Shown one piece after another: positions 11,397 through 21,467 of a stretch of DNA of 64,000 nt. A program made the translations under genes and the position numbers. How positions within the stretch are numbered: position 1 is the first letter of the stretch; every line of letters begins with the position of its first letter. Source of the stretch: Immersiella caudata (Eukaryota > Ascomycota > Sordariomycetes > Sordariales > Lasiosphaeriaceae); the NCBI GenBank assembly GCA_030512335.1, contig JAULSU010000002.1:3968001-4032000 (forward strand), given 5' to 3'. The notes beneath the pieces were generated by a model. The model had not been told where the DNA came from. It saw only the letters and a program-made list of their open reading frames with translations, and ran no database searches.

Positions 11397-12131
11397 TCAA
11401 GCCCTGCTGAGAGAGCTACCGCCCTCCTGTGCGTCCTGCTCGGCAGCGGTGACAGCGCCGTCGGGAACCGACGACGAGACACCGGTCGAGACGCCTGCCG
11501 AGGGTGCTCCGGAGACCACTCCTCCCACAGGGACGCCCGCAAAGCCTGACCCGACGAGGCCACCTACTGGGATGACTGGGTGTGCGTGAATACACACTGG
11601 GAAACACAAAAAGACCGATCTTCTCCATTCTCGACTTGCTCGGGTTGGAACAAGAAGAAACTACTTACCTTGGGAGGCAATCGTCTGGACCTGGGTGACG
11701 ACGTTGGGCTGGACGAACTGGCCGAGGTTGGCACCGCCGAGGTTCAACAGACCGGTCTGGAGAAGAGCGTTCTGGAGGTTGAGCTGGGCAAGGTCGAAAC
11801 CACCGAAGACACCGAGCTGAGCAATAGCGGCCAAGTCGGAGAGCTGCTGGAGCTGGAGGATGGTGTTGAGGTCCAGGAACTGGTTGTTGGCGTTGAAGAG
11901 ACCATCGAACTGGTTGAAACCGAAGTTCTGGTTCAGGGCGAGCTGCTGGAGAACGTTGAAGTTGTTGAGGCCGTTGTTGAGACCGAAGATGTAGTTGACG
12001 TTGGTCGACGGGAAGCCGTTGAAGCCACCGCCGAGGAAATCATTGAAACCACGCTCCTCAACCTTCTTCTCAGTGGGGGCCGCAGCGACCAGGGTGGCGA
12101 GGGCAGAAACGATAACGGTGGAGGCCTTCAT
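11397..12131 (-). CDS. Secreted Asn/Leu/Gln/Phe-rich protein, copy 1
   Basis: Two exons, 12131-11669 and 11575-11397, are split by a 93-nt GTAAGT...CCCAG intron in phase 1 and give 213 residues. The ATG is followed by a clear signal peptide (MKASTVIVSALATLVAAAPT) and a charged EKKVEER segment. The mature part has no cysteine and is dominated by N, L, Q, F and G (NNFNVLQQLALNQNFGFNQF, LDLNTILQLQQLSDLA). The second exon encodes a Gly/Val/Ser tail (GFAGVPVGGVVSG) ending in EGGSSLSRA. There is no GPI-type hydrophobic C-terminus. The composition suggests amphipathic or self-assembling low-complexity segments, but I do not recognise a family. The neighbour at 14882-15824 is a paralogue with the same intron phase, UTR intron and TATA arrangement. 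Confidence 0.85.
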
Positions 12132-12249
12132 CTTGACGGTTATTGTGGGTTTGAGTGAATGACTCGAGTTTTCGAAATTAAAGAATTATGAAAGAGCACA
12201 GCTCAAAAATGTTCAAAAGTTGAAGGAGTGAAGCGAACAACGAGCACAG

Positions 12250-12322
12250 CTGTTGATCAGTTAGCGAAGTCCCGATGGAGGTACCAGTGGTACTGGTGCT
12301 CAGTCAGGTGTGGGAGTCTTAC
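12250..12322 (-). other. Predicted 5' UTR intron of secreted protein copy 1
   Basis: On the minus strand CTTCAGAG|GTAAG leads to CGCTAACTGATCAACAG|CTGTGCTC, a 73-nt intron with a good branch site, upstream of the ATG at 12131. The same exon edges (TCAGAG and CTGTGCTC) flank the equivalent intron of the paralogue. Confidence 0.6.
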
Positions 12323-12407
12323 CTCTGAAGAGAATGACTGAATAGATGAGATGGTGAATGGGATGAGGAAACAAAAGGAGAGGAGTATCGTCGACCGTCC
12401 GTCCCGT

Positions 12408-12415
12408 CTTATATA
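12408..12415 (-). promoter_or_regulatory. TATA box for secreted protein copy 1
   Basis: TATATAAG on the minus strand lies about 85 bases upstream of the 5' UTR donor and about 280 bases upstream of the ATG. A consensus TATA box suggests a strong or inducible promoter. Confidence 0.5.
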
Positions 12416-12419
12416 CAGT

Positions 12420-14881
12420 GTGGTGAGGCCATGGCGGCATGGCGTGTCCATGGCCAAGGCATGAGGAGCAGCCGCCCGCCAAGAATTTCAGGGACATAGG
12501 AGCGTCCCTCGGAAGGGGGCGTGGGTAGGCATCCGGAGCGTGTCAGATGCAGGCCTGTCAGGCGTGACTGGGTGGAAACGGAGGGGCGGGTAAAACAGAC
12601 GATGGACCCAGAGCTGGGGACCGTGGCGGGAAACAGAGGACCGAGACCTCAGACCCTCGCCCAGCCCGACATGTGGGATGAGGTTGCGCTGCAGGAGCAC
12701 GCCGGCACAGTGGCTGCAGATGCAGGTCCTGGCCATCCTCCGAGAGCCACCTCAGGCAAGCTAGGGCCAGGGTTTCCGCCATCCCACCTGGTAGGCCGGA
12801 TGAGATGGATGCGGTGCGAGTGCCACACAGCGCACAGCGCGAGATCGTGGGCAGAGACTCGAGACCGTTGCAACGTCATGCGCGGAAGGCTCTGTGGCCG
12901 GACCCAAAATTGGGCTCGACGTCAGGGGGGTAACCTGGACGCCAAGAGGGCTGGAGAAACACCAGCGCCAGGGGGCCACAACCTCCGCGCAGCTGGTGAC
13001 GATAGCAATACGCAGCATGTTCTAGCGTCGTCTAGCCAAGGCACGGATCGAGAGCGAGCCTACTTGGCCAAGTGGGTACTGGGGCCCGGAGCACCGTCGG
13101 AGCGCGCTCATCGCCCTGGTGTCGAGGGGCGCGGCGGCGGGACTGCGGAAGCATTCGTCTGAAGTTCGCGCGCTGAAGGCCTCAACAGGTCTTTTCCCTG
13201 ATCGACGCCGAGGATGGGCAGCCTGTTTCGCCTTGTTTCGATGGAGCAAAGCGGCGAGGCCACCTGCGCTGGGCAGAACGGCGCAATGGTGGAAAAAGGA
13301 AAGACCCAGAGCTCGGATGGCAGGCGACACTGGGCAACCGCGACCTGGGGCAGTGGGGGTCCGCAGGCTGGAAAGGGGGGGAAACTCGGGGTCACAGTCG
13401 AGGCCTTCCAGGGTGAGGTAGGGGCCCCAGCTGTGGCCGTCATTGGCCGGTCCCCGATCTGGTCTCGGCTGTCACTTAAGCTTACCTGGAATGGCGCAGC
13501 GGTGCCGAGTGCCGTAGCAAATCAGCAGTGCGAGACGGAGGTGTGTTTCAAAGCCCACCTGGAGCGGTGCCCCGTGCCTGCCAAGAAAGGCGGCGGTAGT
13601 GGCTAAAGTGGTGCTGCTGCACTTGCGGAAGAGGCTGAAATGGCTGAAGCCGATTGATGGGAGGGCCCCCTGCAAATCTGGGGCAGAGGCGAGGCGGATT
13701 GGGCTCCGTGATTGGGTGGGGCCTGCAGGTGCCCGACAGACTGAGCGACGACGTCAAAGCAACCCTTGTCGTTTTGCCTCTTTCGGCCCATCCAAGACTC
13801 CAGCCGTCACCCACTGTGTCGCAGATGGGCGATGAAGCAGATCCGATCCATGCCTTTGCCATCAAAGCGCTCTCTCACCGCCGCAGACGCACCGCGAGGG
13901 TTTTCTCGCCTCATGATGATTGCTGGTGCCTTGGCAAACCCGGAATTGCGCTGCTTCCGATCTGCTTGCAAACAGCTTGGCAAGTGGTGTCATTCACGCT
14001 TCGAATGTCGCACTGGCCAACGGCTCGACGGCGGCGTGTTTGGCCTGATCTGCTCGAACAACCTTCCATGCGTCTCGTTTGTCCATCACGACTTTCTCTG
14101 CGGCAGATCCAAGTGGGAAACTCTCCGATCCCGAAATAGACCCATGGGCTCCCCCCAGATTCGTCCCAAGATGCTGATGAGGACAGCCGCAAGTGGCACC
14201 AAAAAAAAAAAAAAAGGCCAAGGGCATCGGATCCCCAGCTACGCGCGTAAATGCTCACGATATGTGCGGTGGACTTAATGGATACAGTGGATACGTCGGC
14301 ACAACTCGCCGCCCCCTATTCACTCGCTTGCTAGCTCACAATCTGGCGCCTCCTGGGATCCAGGATCTGTGGAAACGTCAAATAACTCTAAAGTGTCGGT
14401 AAAACACTTCCGTAAGGCGTGGCAGGGTATTAGATACAATCCTGACGACGAGAGGAAACCGGGGCCTCCAGGGGGGCCCAGCTGTCTAAGGTACCATCCG
14501 CTAACCAGCGAACCTAACGCCCGCCAGGGCTAGGTTCCATCACACCAATCTGAGACCCTGTACACTACCAGGCCCAATTACTACCGTGGTATGCTTTTTT
14601 TGCTTCTTTTTGTTTGCGGCCTCCTTTGCTTGGCGGGGTGTCTTATTTCCCCCAGATATTACTTGGTAGGAGCCTCGTCGGAATAATGCCTGAGACATCG
14701 TCAACCTAGCCTGCTGTTTTGACATTTGTTTTGGCCGAATGGCGGCTGGGTCGGACGAAACTCCATTCCGTGGTGTAGTCCGAACTCCGAAAAGGGTATC
14801 GCTTCCTTGCTTTCGTCCAGAGGTTCCTCCCCGTCCAGCCATCTGATATCCGAACTTCCGAATGTCTCGGACTGTCGGAGT
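12420..14881. other. Gene-free tract between the two secreted-protein paralogues
   Basis: About 2.4 kb, GC-rich to about 13.7 kb. Open frames on both strands have non-ATG starts or Arg/Pro-rich shadow composition. A 15-base A run lies at 14201-14215. No gene, RNA or mobile element is supported. Confidence 0.5.
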
Positions 14882-15824
14882 CTAACGGGTGAAATCAGCC
14901 AGGTTCTCCTCGCCACCGGCTGGCGCAGCAAGACCGGCATCTGGAACTGCGGCCACAGCAGCTGGGATGTTGCTGGCCACAGCAACGGGCTCCGCGACGG
15001 GGGCAGCCGCCGGAGCCGGAGCGGGGAGGGCCGCTTCGGGGGCAGCAGCCACTGGTGCCGCGGTGGCCACAGCAACGGGGGTCGCGACCGCAGCGACAGG
15101 GGTAGCCAGAGCAACTGGCGGGGCGGCCGTCGCGATGGTGAATGCCGCCGACGGGTTCGCGGTTGCGATGGTTACTGCACCGGCGTTGAGGGCATTTGCC
15201 CCAGCGACAACTGGTTGAGCCGAGTTAACGCCCTGGCACTGTCGCTTCGTCACACGTTGCCCACGCCTCAGCTTGGTGCGCTTCATCATCTTCTTTGCGT
15301 TCTGCAGCTCACGCTTGAAGAAGCCTGTAATGTGTTAGCTTATTCTGACCTCTGCCACACTCGGAAGACTGTCACATACCAACGTCGAAGCCGCCGCCAC
15401 CGAAAATCCGGCCACTGTTGAAAAGCGCCGCAGCGCCCCCCAGGCCAATGAAGCCTAGGTTCTGCAGCTGCTGAAGCTGTGCAAGCTGCAGGAACAGATC
15501 GAGCTGGTTGTTGAGACCGAGGCCAATGATGTTGTTGAAGTTGAGCGCGTTGGCCAGACACAGCTGCCCGAGCAGGGCTTGGATGCCCTGAGCCAGAGCA
15601 TCCTGGTTGCCGAAGTCCAGATTTGCGAAGTTGAACCCCTGATTACCGAGACTCGCAAGGTTGATCCCCAGAGACGCTGGGTCGAAGTCCGCCGCGTTGC
15701 CGTTGACGTTAAAGGTGGTGTTCAAAAGAGCGTTCGCATCAAGATTCAAATTATTGACGCCTCCAGCTTGCAGCCCTTGGGCCGACGCCAGGCCGACCGA
15801 GAAAAGGAGCGCGTATAACTTCAT
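14882..15824 (-). CDS. Secreted Asn/Leu-rich protein with Ala/Pro/Val tail, copy 2
   Basis: Two exons, 15824-15380 and 15324-14882, are joined across a 55-nt GTATGT...ACAG intron in phase 1 and give 295 residues. I use the ATG at 15824 because MKLYALLFSVGLASAQ is a signal peptide; the in-frame codons upstream have no ATG. The first exon is N/L/Q/G-rich and resembles copy 1 (LNNQLDLFLQLAQLQQLQNL against LDLNTILQLQQLSDLAAIAQ). The second exon begins FFKRELQNAKKMMKRTKLRR, a basic stretch with dibasic KR sites that Kex2-type processing could use. It continues as a long Ala/Pro/Val low-complexity tail (VAAVATPVAVATAAPVAAAP). There are only two cysteines in the mature part. Extracellular or cell-wall location is inferred; function is unknown. 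Confidence 0.85.
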
Positions 15825-15891
15825 GACTGTGGTTGTCGATAGGGTGATAGACGTCAAGCCTAATAAAACTAAAAACTAAAAGAGAGCACAG

Positions 15892-15954
15892 CTAGAGTTA
15901 GGATGTCAGCATGCTGAAAGTCAGCTTCAACGGTTCTATCCAAATGCTACTTAC
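15892..15954 (-). other. Predicted 5' UTR intron of secreted protein copy 2
   Basis: TTTCAGAG|GTAAGT leads to CCTAACTCTAG|CTGTGCTC on the minus strand, 63 nt, with a good branch site. Both flanking exon edges match those of copy 1. Confidence 0.6.
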
Positions 15955-16069
15955 CTCTGAAAAAATCTATGAACGAAAGAAGAGAAGGGGCTTGATTCTT
16001 GGCAAACCGACGCAACACCCAGATCAGAATCAAGGCGGACCGAAGGCGCCGTAGGCGAGTAGACACCCT

Positions 16070-16077
16070 GTTATACA
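16070..16077 (-). promoter_or_regulatory. TATA-like box for secreted protein copy 2
   Basis: TGTATAAC on the minus strand lies about 115 bases upstream of the 5' UTR donor, in the same relative place as the TATA box of copy 1. Confidence 0.35.
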
Positions 16078-16946
16078 CTTCCAGAACGGCAATACATCAC
16101 GGCAAAGGATGATTGCCACAAACAAGTACATTGGTAGACACGTGTGTCGATGAAACACCCCATAGAAACCAGCAGATCAGGCGGAAGATCGTGAGAGTGG
16201 TGATGAGCCGATATCATAGGGCGAGGCCAGCAAGCATGGCCGATCAGCGCTGCGCGGCGTGCTGGCGGCCGCCGCTCAATAGGGCGGGAGGTCGGCGATA
16301 GCTTGGCAGAATGACTGAAAAGTGTGTGGTGCAGTCCCCATCAACCGTTTCAGCCTGCCAAGACGGCCGGATTTATGCATATTCGTTCGATGGGAGATAG
16401 GCAGGAATCAGACGGCTTACCAGAGGGACGCTGAGACAAGTAAGGGTTGCAATAGAGCGTTAACAGGGTGATATTGTGCGGGAATGTGCTCTTGCATCTC
16501 CTCACACAAGATCGACAGCACTCCGGACGCCCCTTTCTCATCCGAGTTCTGGATAAATTCAAAAGTTCTCGAATCCGTTGATCGCCTGGAACCAGCGCCT
16601 AGCAGTGGAATTGTAAGGGCGGCAGGCGGAGTTCCCGCATGCCTTGAATTGAGTAGATTTGGTTCTGGGTGATTCCCAGCAGGTATCATATGCCACTGGA
16701 TGAATACTGATCTGCACAAGCCCTGAACCGCCGAGCCCAGTCCGATTCCGGAAAGGGAATCTTCTACCACAGACATAACGTCTTTTCGCTACTTCTGTGG
16801 AGACATGGACATCGAATACGTCTTCCGGTTGACCGCTTGCGGCGAGATCCGTCTTGCCCTCCCATCCCTGACGCGCCCTTTCAGCAAAGTCATCCGGTTG
16901 ATCCCCTATCAAGCATATTTCATCCTCCGTCCGAACTTGGCTGTTG
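16078..16946. other. Intergenic, nothing supported
   Basis: Upstream region of secreted protein copy 2 and 3' flank of the small gene starting at 17327. Open frames here lack convincing starts or composition. Confidence 0.45.
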
Positions 16947-17327
16947 TCACCTATCGGATCGTCGTGTATCTGAGTCGTCGGCGGCGCTCTTTCTGAATCC
17001 GAGCAGCTCACCCAGCATTCCGGAGGGCTTCGGAACGGGGCACTCCCGCTTCGACGCTGCGGCCTTGCCTGTACTGTCGTCATCGCCATCAACATTGCTG
17101 GTGACTGGGAACTGAACAACCCCATTCGTAGTATCTGTGGTTTCTGGTCGTTTCTTTCTCCTCCTCCTTGTTGCCCCGTCTGGCATCTCGCCGTCGGCGT
17201 AGACCACGCGAGGTGCTGGGCATGGCAGCACATGCGGAAGTGCGACCACAAAGAAGCTGGCAATGACCGTGGTTGCAAAAAGAGACGAGGTCATTCGTGA
17301 CCTGGGATGGAGGTGAGGCGGCGGCAT
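16947..17327 (-). CDS. Small conserved fungal membrane protein of unknown function
   Basis: A single exon of 126 codons has its ATG at 17327. After a short basic N-terminus (MPPPHLHPRSRMTSS) there is one hydrophobic helix (LFATTVIASFFVVALPHVL). A CPAPR motif follows, then an acidic/basic linker with RRRRKKR, and a conserved-looking RECPVPKPSGMLGELLGF near the C-terminus. The layout of a basic leader, one membrane span and two Cys-Pro motifs could fit a small mitochondrial or ER membrane protein. I have seen this type in other ascomycetes but cannot name a function. No intron is needed. Confidence 0.65.
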   Translation of the reverse strand: MPPPHLHPRSRMTSSLFATTVIASFFVVALPHVLPCPAPRVVYADGEMPDGATRRRRKKRPETTDTTNGVVQFPVTSNVDGDDDSTGKAAASKRECPVPKPSGMLGELLGFRKSAADDSDTRRSDR

Positions 17328-18006
17328 GATGCGACGAGTTCGCGGGGTCGCGGGGCCAGTGATGACGATGGTAGGCGGCGAGAAGGAAAGGGAAGCACTG
17401 CGTCAATTAGCATCGCCGATGCAAGATCAGGCCCCTTGTGCGAGCCATTGAGCCTCCCAAACTTACCAATTGCTTGATTAAGCTCCCCTTACACCATTCT
17501 GCATCCGTCTCTGGCCTTTTTTCTTCCCCGCGAAGCTGGGTTGAGGAGCTAGGGTACGTGCTGGTGAAGTTGACATCGGCTATTCAGAAGCTCCAAGAAA
17601 TCCTTTTCCCAGCAACGCGTGGGCCGCTCCGGCCCGGCAGCTGGAGGCGCCCTGTGGAGTTTTGCGGGAGGATAACGAGCCAGAGTGCTTATCGCCCCAC
17701 ACAGCAACTCATCCAGCCCCGCAAATTTAGTGACGCACGGACCAGTCCATGTCGCGACCAGTCCCAAAATCCTGGGAACGTTCGTCACAGCCACGAGCCG
17801 ATGTGCTTCGCCACCAAGCAAACGGTGAAAACAAAAAAGCGACGTTGCCTTCGCTCCGGGACGCCCTACCTGGAAACCAAACAACCGCGCCCTGGCCTGG
17901 TGAACTACCATGGTATTGAGCTGACACGTAGAGGACTCATTTGACTTGAGCGCAAACGGGTGTTCCGACCTTCGAACCGAATCTCAGGCGCCCTTCAGTT
18001 GCGAAA
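17328..18006. other. Intergenic between two divergent genes
   Basis: About 680 bases separate the start of the small membrane protein (minus) from the start of the phosphatase gene (plus). A plus-strand open frame at 17438-17944 begins with GTG and has no family features; I do not call it. Confidence 0.45.
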
Positions 18007-19504
18007 ATGAGCGACCTTGATAAGTATGCGTCAGCTCCGGCAACGTCAACATCGGGGCACCAGATCTAACTTATTGCTAGGGCGATCGCTCAGCTTCGGG
18101 CCTGCCGGCCGATACCCGAAGCGCAGGTCCGGGAACTCTGCCACAAGGCCAGGGAGCTCCTCATCGAGGAGGGCAATGTTGTGACTGTCACGGCGCCAGT
18201 GACGGTATGTGGTCTTGCGGATACCCCGCTGTCTATCATCCGATCTGACTCGCTCATTATAGATATGCGGTGATATCCACGGCCAGTTCCATGATCTCAT
18301 GGAGCTGTTTAGGGTTGGCGGCGACGTCCCCGATACCAACTACCTATTCATGGGTATGCGACCGCCTAGGCTTCCTCCTCCGGTCGGCGCACATGCGCAA
18401 GAACCTCCACTGATATGACTGCTCATAGGCGACTTCGTCGATCGTGGTTTCTACTCGCTAGAGTCCTTCCTCCTCCTCCTTTGCCTCAAAGTCCGATATC
18501 CCGACCGAATGACCCTCATCCGCGGCAATCACGAGTCGCGGCAAATCACAACGGTTTATGGTTTCTACGACGAATGCCTTAGGAAATATGGTAGCGCAAA
18601 CGTTTGGCGCTATTGCTGCGACGTTTTCGACTACCTCGCGCTGGGCGCCATCGTGCTAGGCGCCTCCAACACAATCTCCCCCAACCCAGAACAAACTGAA
18701 ATGAGCACGGAGGACATCGAAATCGAAGTTTGTAATGCGGACGGACAGATTATGTCACAGTTTCCGCGAACTCCGCGCAATGCACGGGCAAGGGGGAAGA
18801 GCCCCAACGGCGCCGGTGGGACTACCAACGGTGTTGCGCCCGGTGCCAGTGGCGGGCCATCAGGCGGTGTACCTACCGGCACGGGACCTCCGGGTTCGGG
18901 AGCATCGGGGGTAAGTGGGGGATCTGTTGGCAACCCTGCCGGCGCAGTACTTTGTGTGCATGGTGGCCTCAGCCCCCTGATCGATACGGTCGATAAGATA
19001 CGACTGCTAGATCGCAAGCAGGAGGTGCCACACGAAGGAGCCATGTGCGACCTCCTATGGTCGGACCCAGATGAGATTGACGGATGGGGTCTGTCCCCCC
19101 GCGGTGCCGGATTTCTCTTTGGGGCAGACATCGTCAAGATGTTCAACTACCGCAACGATCTCAGCTTGATTGCGCGCGCGCACCAGTTGGTCATGGAAGG
19201 GTTCAAAGAAATGTTCGACACCAGCATCGTCACGGTGTGGTCGGCGCCGAATTATTGCTATCGCTGCGGAAATGTGGCAGCACTACTTGAGCTGTCCGAG
19301 GACGACTCCGGACTGGGCATCTTTGCGCGAAGCAACGGGGATGTAGGCCGCAGCGATGGCGGCGTGAGCGGAGGCGGTCTGCGCAATGTCTTGGAGAACG
19401 ATCTCAAGCCCGGGCCGGCAAGGAGGTATCGTGTATTCCAGGCGGCCCCACAGGACTCGAGGGGAATGCCAGCCAAGAAGCCGGTGGCAGACTACTTCCT
19501 GTAA
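18007..19504 (+). CDS. PP4-type serine/threonine phosphatase catalytic subunit (Pph3-like)
   Basis: Four exons, 18007-18023, 18081-18204, 18263-18353 and 18429-19504, have introns of 57, 58 and 75 nt and give 435 residues. The N-terminus (MSDLDKAIAQLR) and the C-terminus (KKPVADYFL) match PP4 catalytic subunits, including the methylatable terminal Leu. Metal and active-site motifs are present: GDIHGQ, GDFVDRG, RGNHES, HGGLSP and SAPNYCYRCGN. Animal PP4c is near 307 residues; the extra length here is a ~90-residue Gly/Ser/Pro/Thr insertion before VLCVHGG and a ~35-residue insertion before YRVFQAAP. PP4 acts with regulatory subunits in DNA-damage recovery and nitrogen signalling in yeasts. The paralogue Ppg1 is an alternative name, but both termini favour PP4. 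Confidence 0.9.
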
Positions 19505-20017
19505 GCCCAGCGCGACAGCGATGGGAGTTACATTGTAAAGCCAATGATGATACGACCGCTTTGTGAGAATTAAAGGATACCCTGGGCGGGTTGGGTTTGG
19601 GTTACCTTTTCTCGTTGCATTTCAATCAAACAAATATGTATCCGGAAATTCGATGCATGGATGGTTGCTTATAGATTCCATCCCTTGCTCAGGGGCACTT
19701 ACACGCATACCACTGGCTGATTGGCTCCCCTCATTCGCCGGGCGCGGGGTGGGCCGATGACTGCACGTTGTCGCCAGCCGAAGACGTCAGTCGATTCTCA
19801 AAGCACAGAGTGCTCAAAGATCGGACGAGGCAAAACTAAGCCCTCCCCCACATAAAGCACATCTCACAACTTATTATCCTTCGCAAAGCCTCTCATGAGA
19901 GTCATTTACCGACACTTTCTTTCCGTCTCCACGATTTCAACCCCTCGGCTGGATCCCATCTCACCACTGCTCAACTGCCTCCGACTCACCCCACCGCTCA
20001 CCACCATCTGCAACAAA
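19505..20017. promoter_or_regulatory. Promoter/leader region of pdx3
   Basis: Between the phosphatase stop and the pdx3 start. An in-frame upstream ATG at 19895 adds 41 codons (MRVIYRHFLSVSTIS...) without a stop, so the leader may encode a mitochondrial-type extension. Confidence 0.35.
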
Positions 20018-20834
20018 ATGGCCCTGCACCCCCCTCAAGACGGCGCAAAACTCATCTGTAAGCCTCTCAATCCCATCCTCACCACCAAACCTAACCCACC
20101 CTCCAGTCGCTCCAACGGGCGCACCCTCCGCCCCCGCCGCCCCCGGCCAAGCAGCTCAATTCCTCAAATCCGAGCTCTACCATCGGGATCTAGATCCCTC
20201 CTCCCCCATCGCCCAATTCCACGTCTGGTTCACCGCCGCATCCCAAAATGGAGTCTCCCACCCGGAAGCATGCACACTCTCTACGGCGCAGCTTCCTTCG
20301 GGAAGGGTCTCGGCGAGGATGGTGTACATGAAGGAGCTGGATGCGAAGGGGTTTGTGATTTATTCTAATTTCGAGACGAGCAGTAAGGCGAGGGATTTGT
20401 TTGGGAGTGCGGGTGGGAGTAGCACGGGGAACCCCTGGGCGAGTTTGGTGTTTTGGTGGGAGGGGATGGAGAGGCAGGTTAGAGTAGAGGGCAGGGCGGA
20501 GAGGTTGCCGAGGGAGGAGAGTCAGGTTTACTTTGATACGAGGGCGAGGGGAAGTAGGATTGGGGCTTGGGCTAGTAAGCAGAGTCAGGTTTTGAAGGTC
20601 GAGGGAGAGGAGGATGATGGGAGGAGGGAGCTGGAGGGGTGGGTGAAGGAGGTGGAGAGGAGGTGGGATGGGGAGGAGAAGATTCCGGTGCCGGAGTTTT
20701 GGGGCGGGTTGAGGATTGTGCCGGAGAGGGTGGAGTTTTGGCAGGGGAGGGAGAGTCGGTTGCATGATCGGTTTGTTTATGATAGGGTGGAGGGGGAAGT
20801 GGGGAAGTGGACGTTGGTGAGATTGAGTCCTTAG
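20018..20834 (+). CDS. Pyridoxamine 5'-phosphate oxidase
   Basis: Two exons, 20018-20057 and 20107-20834, flank a 49-nt GTAAGC...CCAG intron and give 255 residues from MALHPPQDGAKLIF. FMN-dependent oxidation of pyridoxamine/pyridoxine 5'-phosphate to pyridoxal 5'-phosphate is the family reaction (vitamin B6 salvage). Family motifs are LDPSSPIAQFHVWF, LPSGRVSARMVYMKELD, GFVIYSNFETS, FWWEGMERQVRVEG, ESQVYFDTRARGSRIGAWAS, PVPEFWGG and FWQGRESRLHDRF. A 41-residue extension from the ATG at 19895 is possible and would look like a mitochondrial presequence. The 3' half is unusually purine-rich (AGG/GGG codons), which also produces a long antisense frame that is not a gene. Confidence 0.93.
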
Positions 20835-21166
20835 GGTGTGCTGTGTGCGGGAAGCCTACAGCTGGACGCGTTGGGACGCGTGATGGTTTTGGGCTCCTGT
20901 GAAGATGGTTTGCTTGATTATTTTAGGTAGCAATCACGCAAACAAAACAGCTTCCACCACTGGCCCCGTCTAGAATCTTCCTTCTTTCCGTAGATACGAG
21001 AGCGCTGGGTTTTCTCTCTTCTTGCTGCAGTTTCCTTCTTTCTGGCAGCACAGGACTTCACGGTTGGTTCACAATCGTTGAACTGCGTACCCCGCGAATC
21101 GCAATAGCGAAACGACGATTTACAAGGCAGCTCGGCTGAACGAGAGTGCCTACCTACCTACCCTCT

Positions 21167-21198
21167 GGTGAGTAACCAACACGGTGAGTAACCAACAC
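21167..21198 (+). repeat. Perfect 16-bp tandem duplication with splice-donor-like ends, dcl1 leader
   Basis: GGTGAGTAACCAACAC occurs twice back to back at 21167-21182 and 21183-21198. Each copy contains G|GTGAGT, a good 5' splice site. An acceptor TATTTTCAG ending at 21404, ahead of the dcl1 ATG at 21468, would complete a 5' UTR intron of about 220-236 nt with two alternative donors. Confidence 0.6.
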
Positions 21199-21467
21199 AT
21201 ATCACCTCACGGCCTTTCCTCTGAACTTCGAAGGTTTTTTGATCTGAAGTTATTCAATACTGCCCGAACACTTTTTGGTCGCCTTTGAAATATGCCCTCC
21301 GAGGCGCAAAAGGTCTTTTTTCACTTCCATCGGCATCTTCTTCCCACACGCACCTTCCTCGCATCTCTCTTTCCACCTTTCACCTCAACTGAGTCTATTT
21401 TCAGTCCCGCCTCCCCACACTCCCCCAAACCTCATCGCTTGATACTCAAGACTGCCCATCAGTCACA

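Noticed and set aside
12521..13162. 213-codon plus-strand frame between the secreted paralogues
   Set aside because: Begins at GTG, is Arg/Gly/Ala-rich as expected from GC-rich non-coding DNA, and has no splice or domain support.
20190..20765. 191-codon minus-strand frame opposite pdx3
   Set aside because: A Pro/Leu/His-rich shadow produced by the purine-rich coding strand of pyridoxamine-phosphate oxidase.
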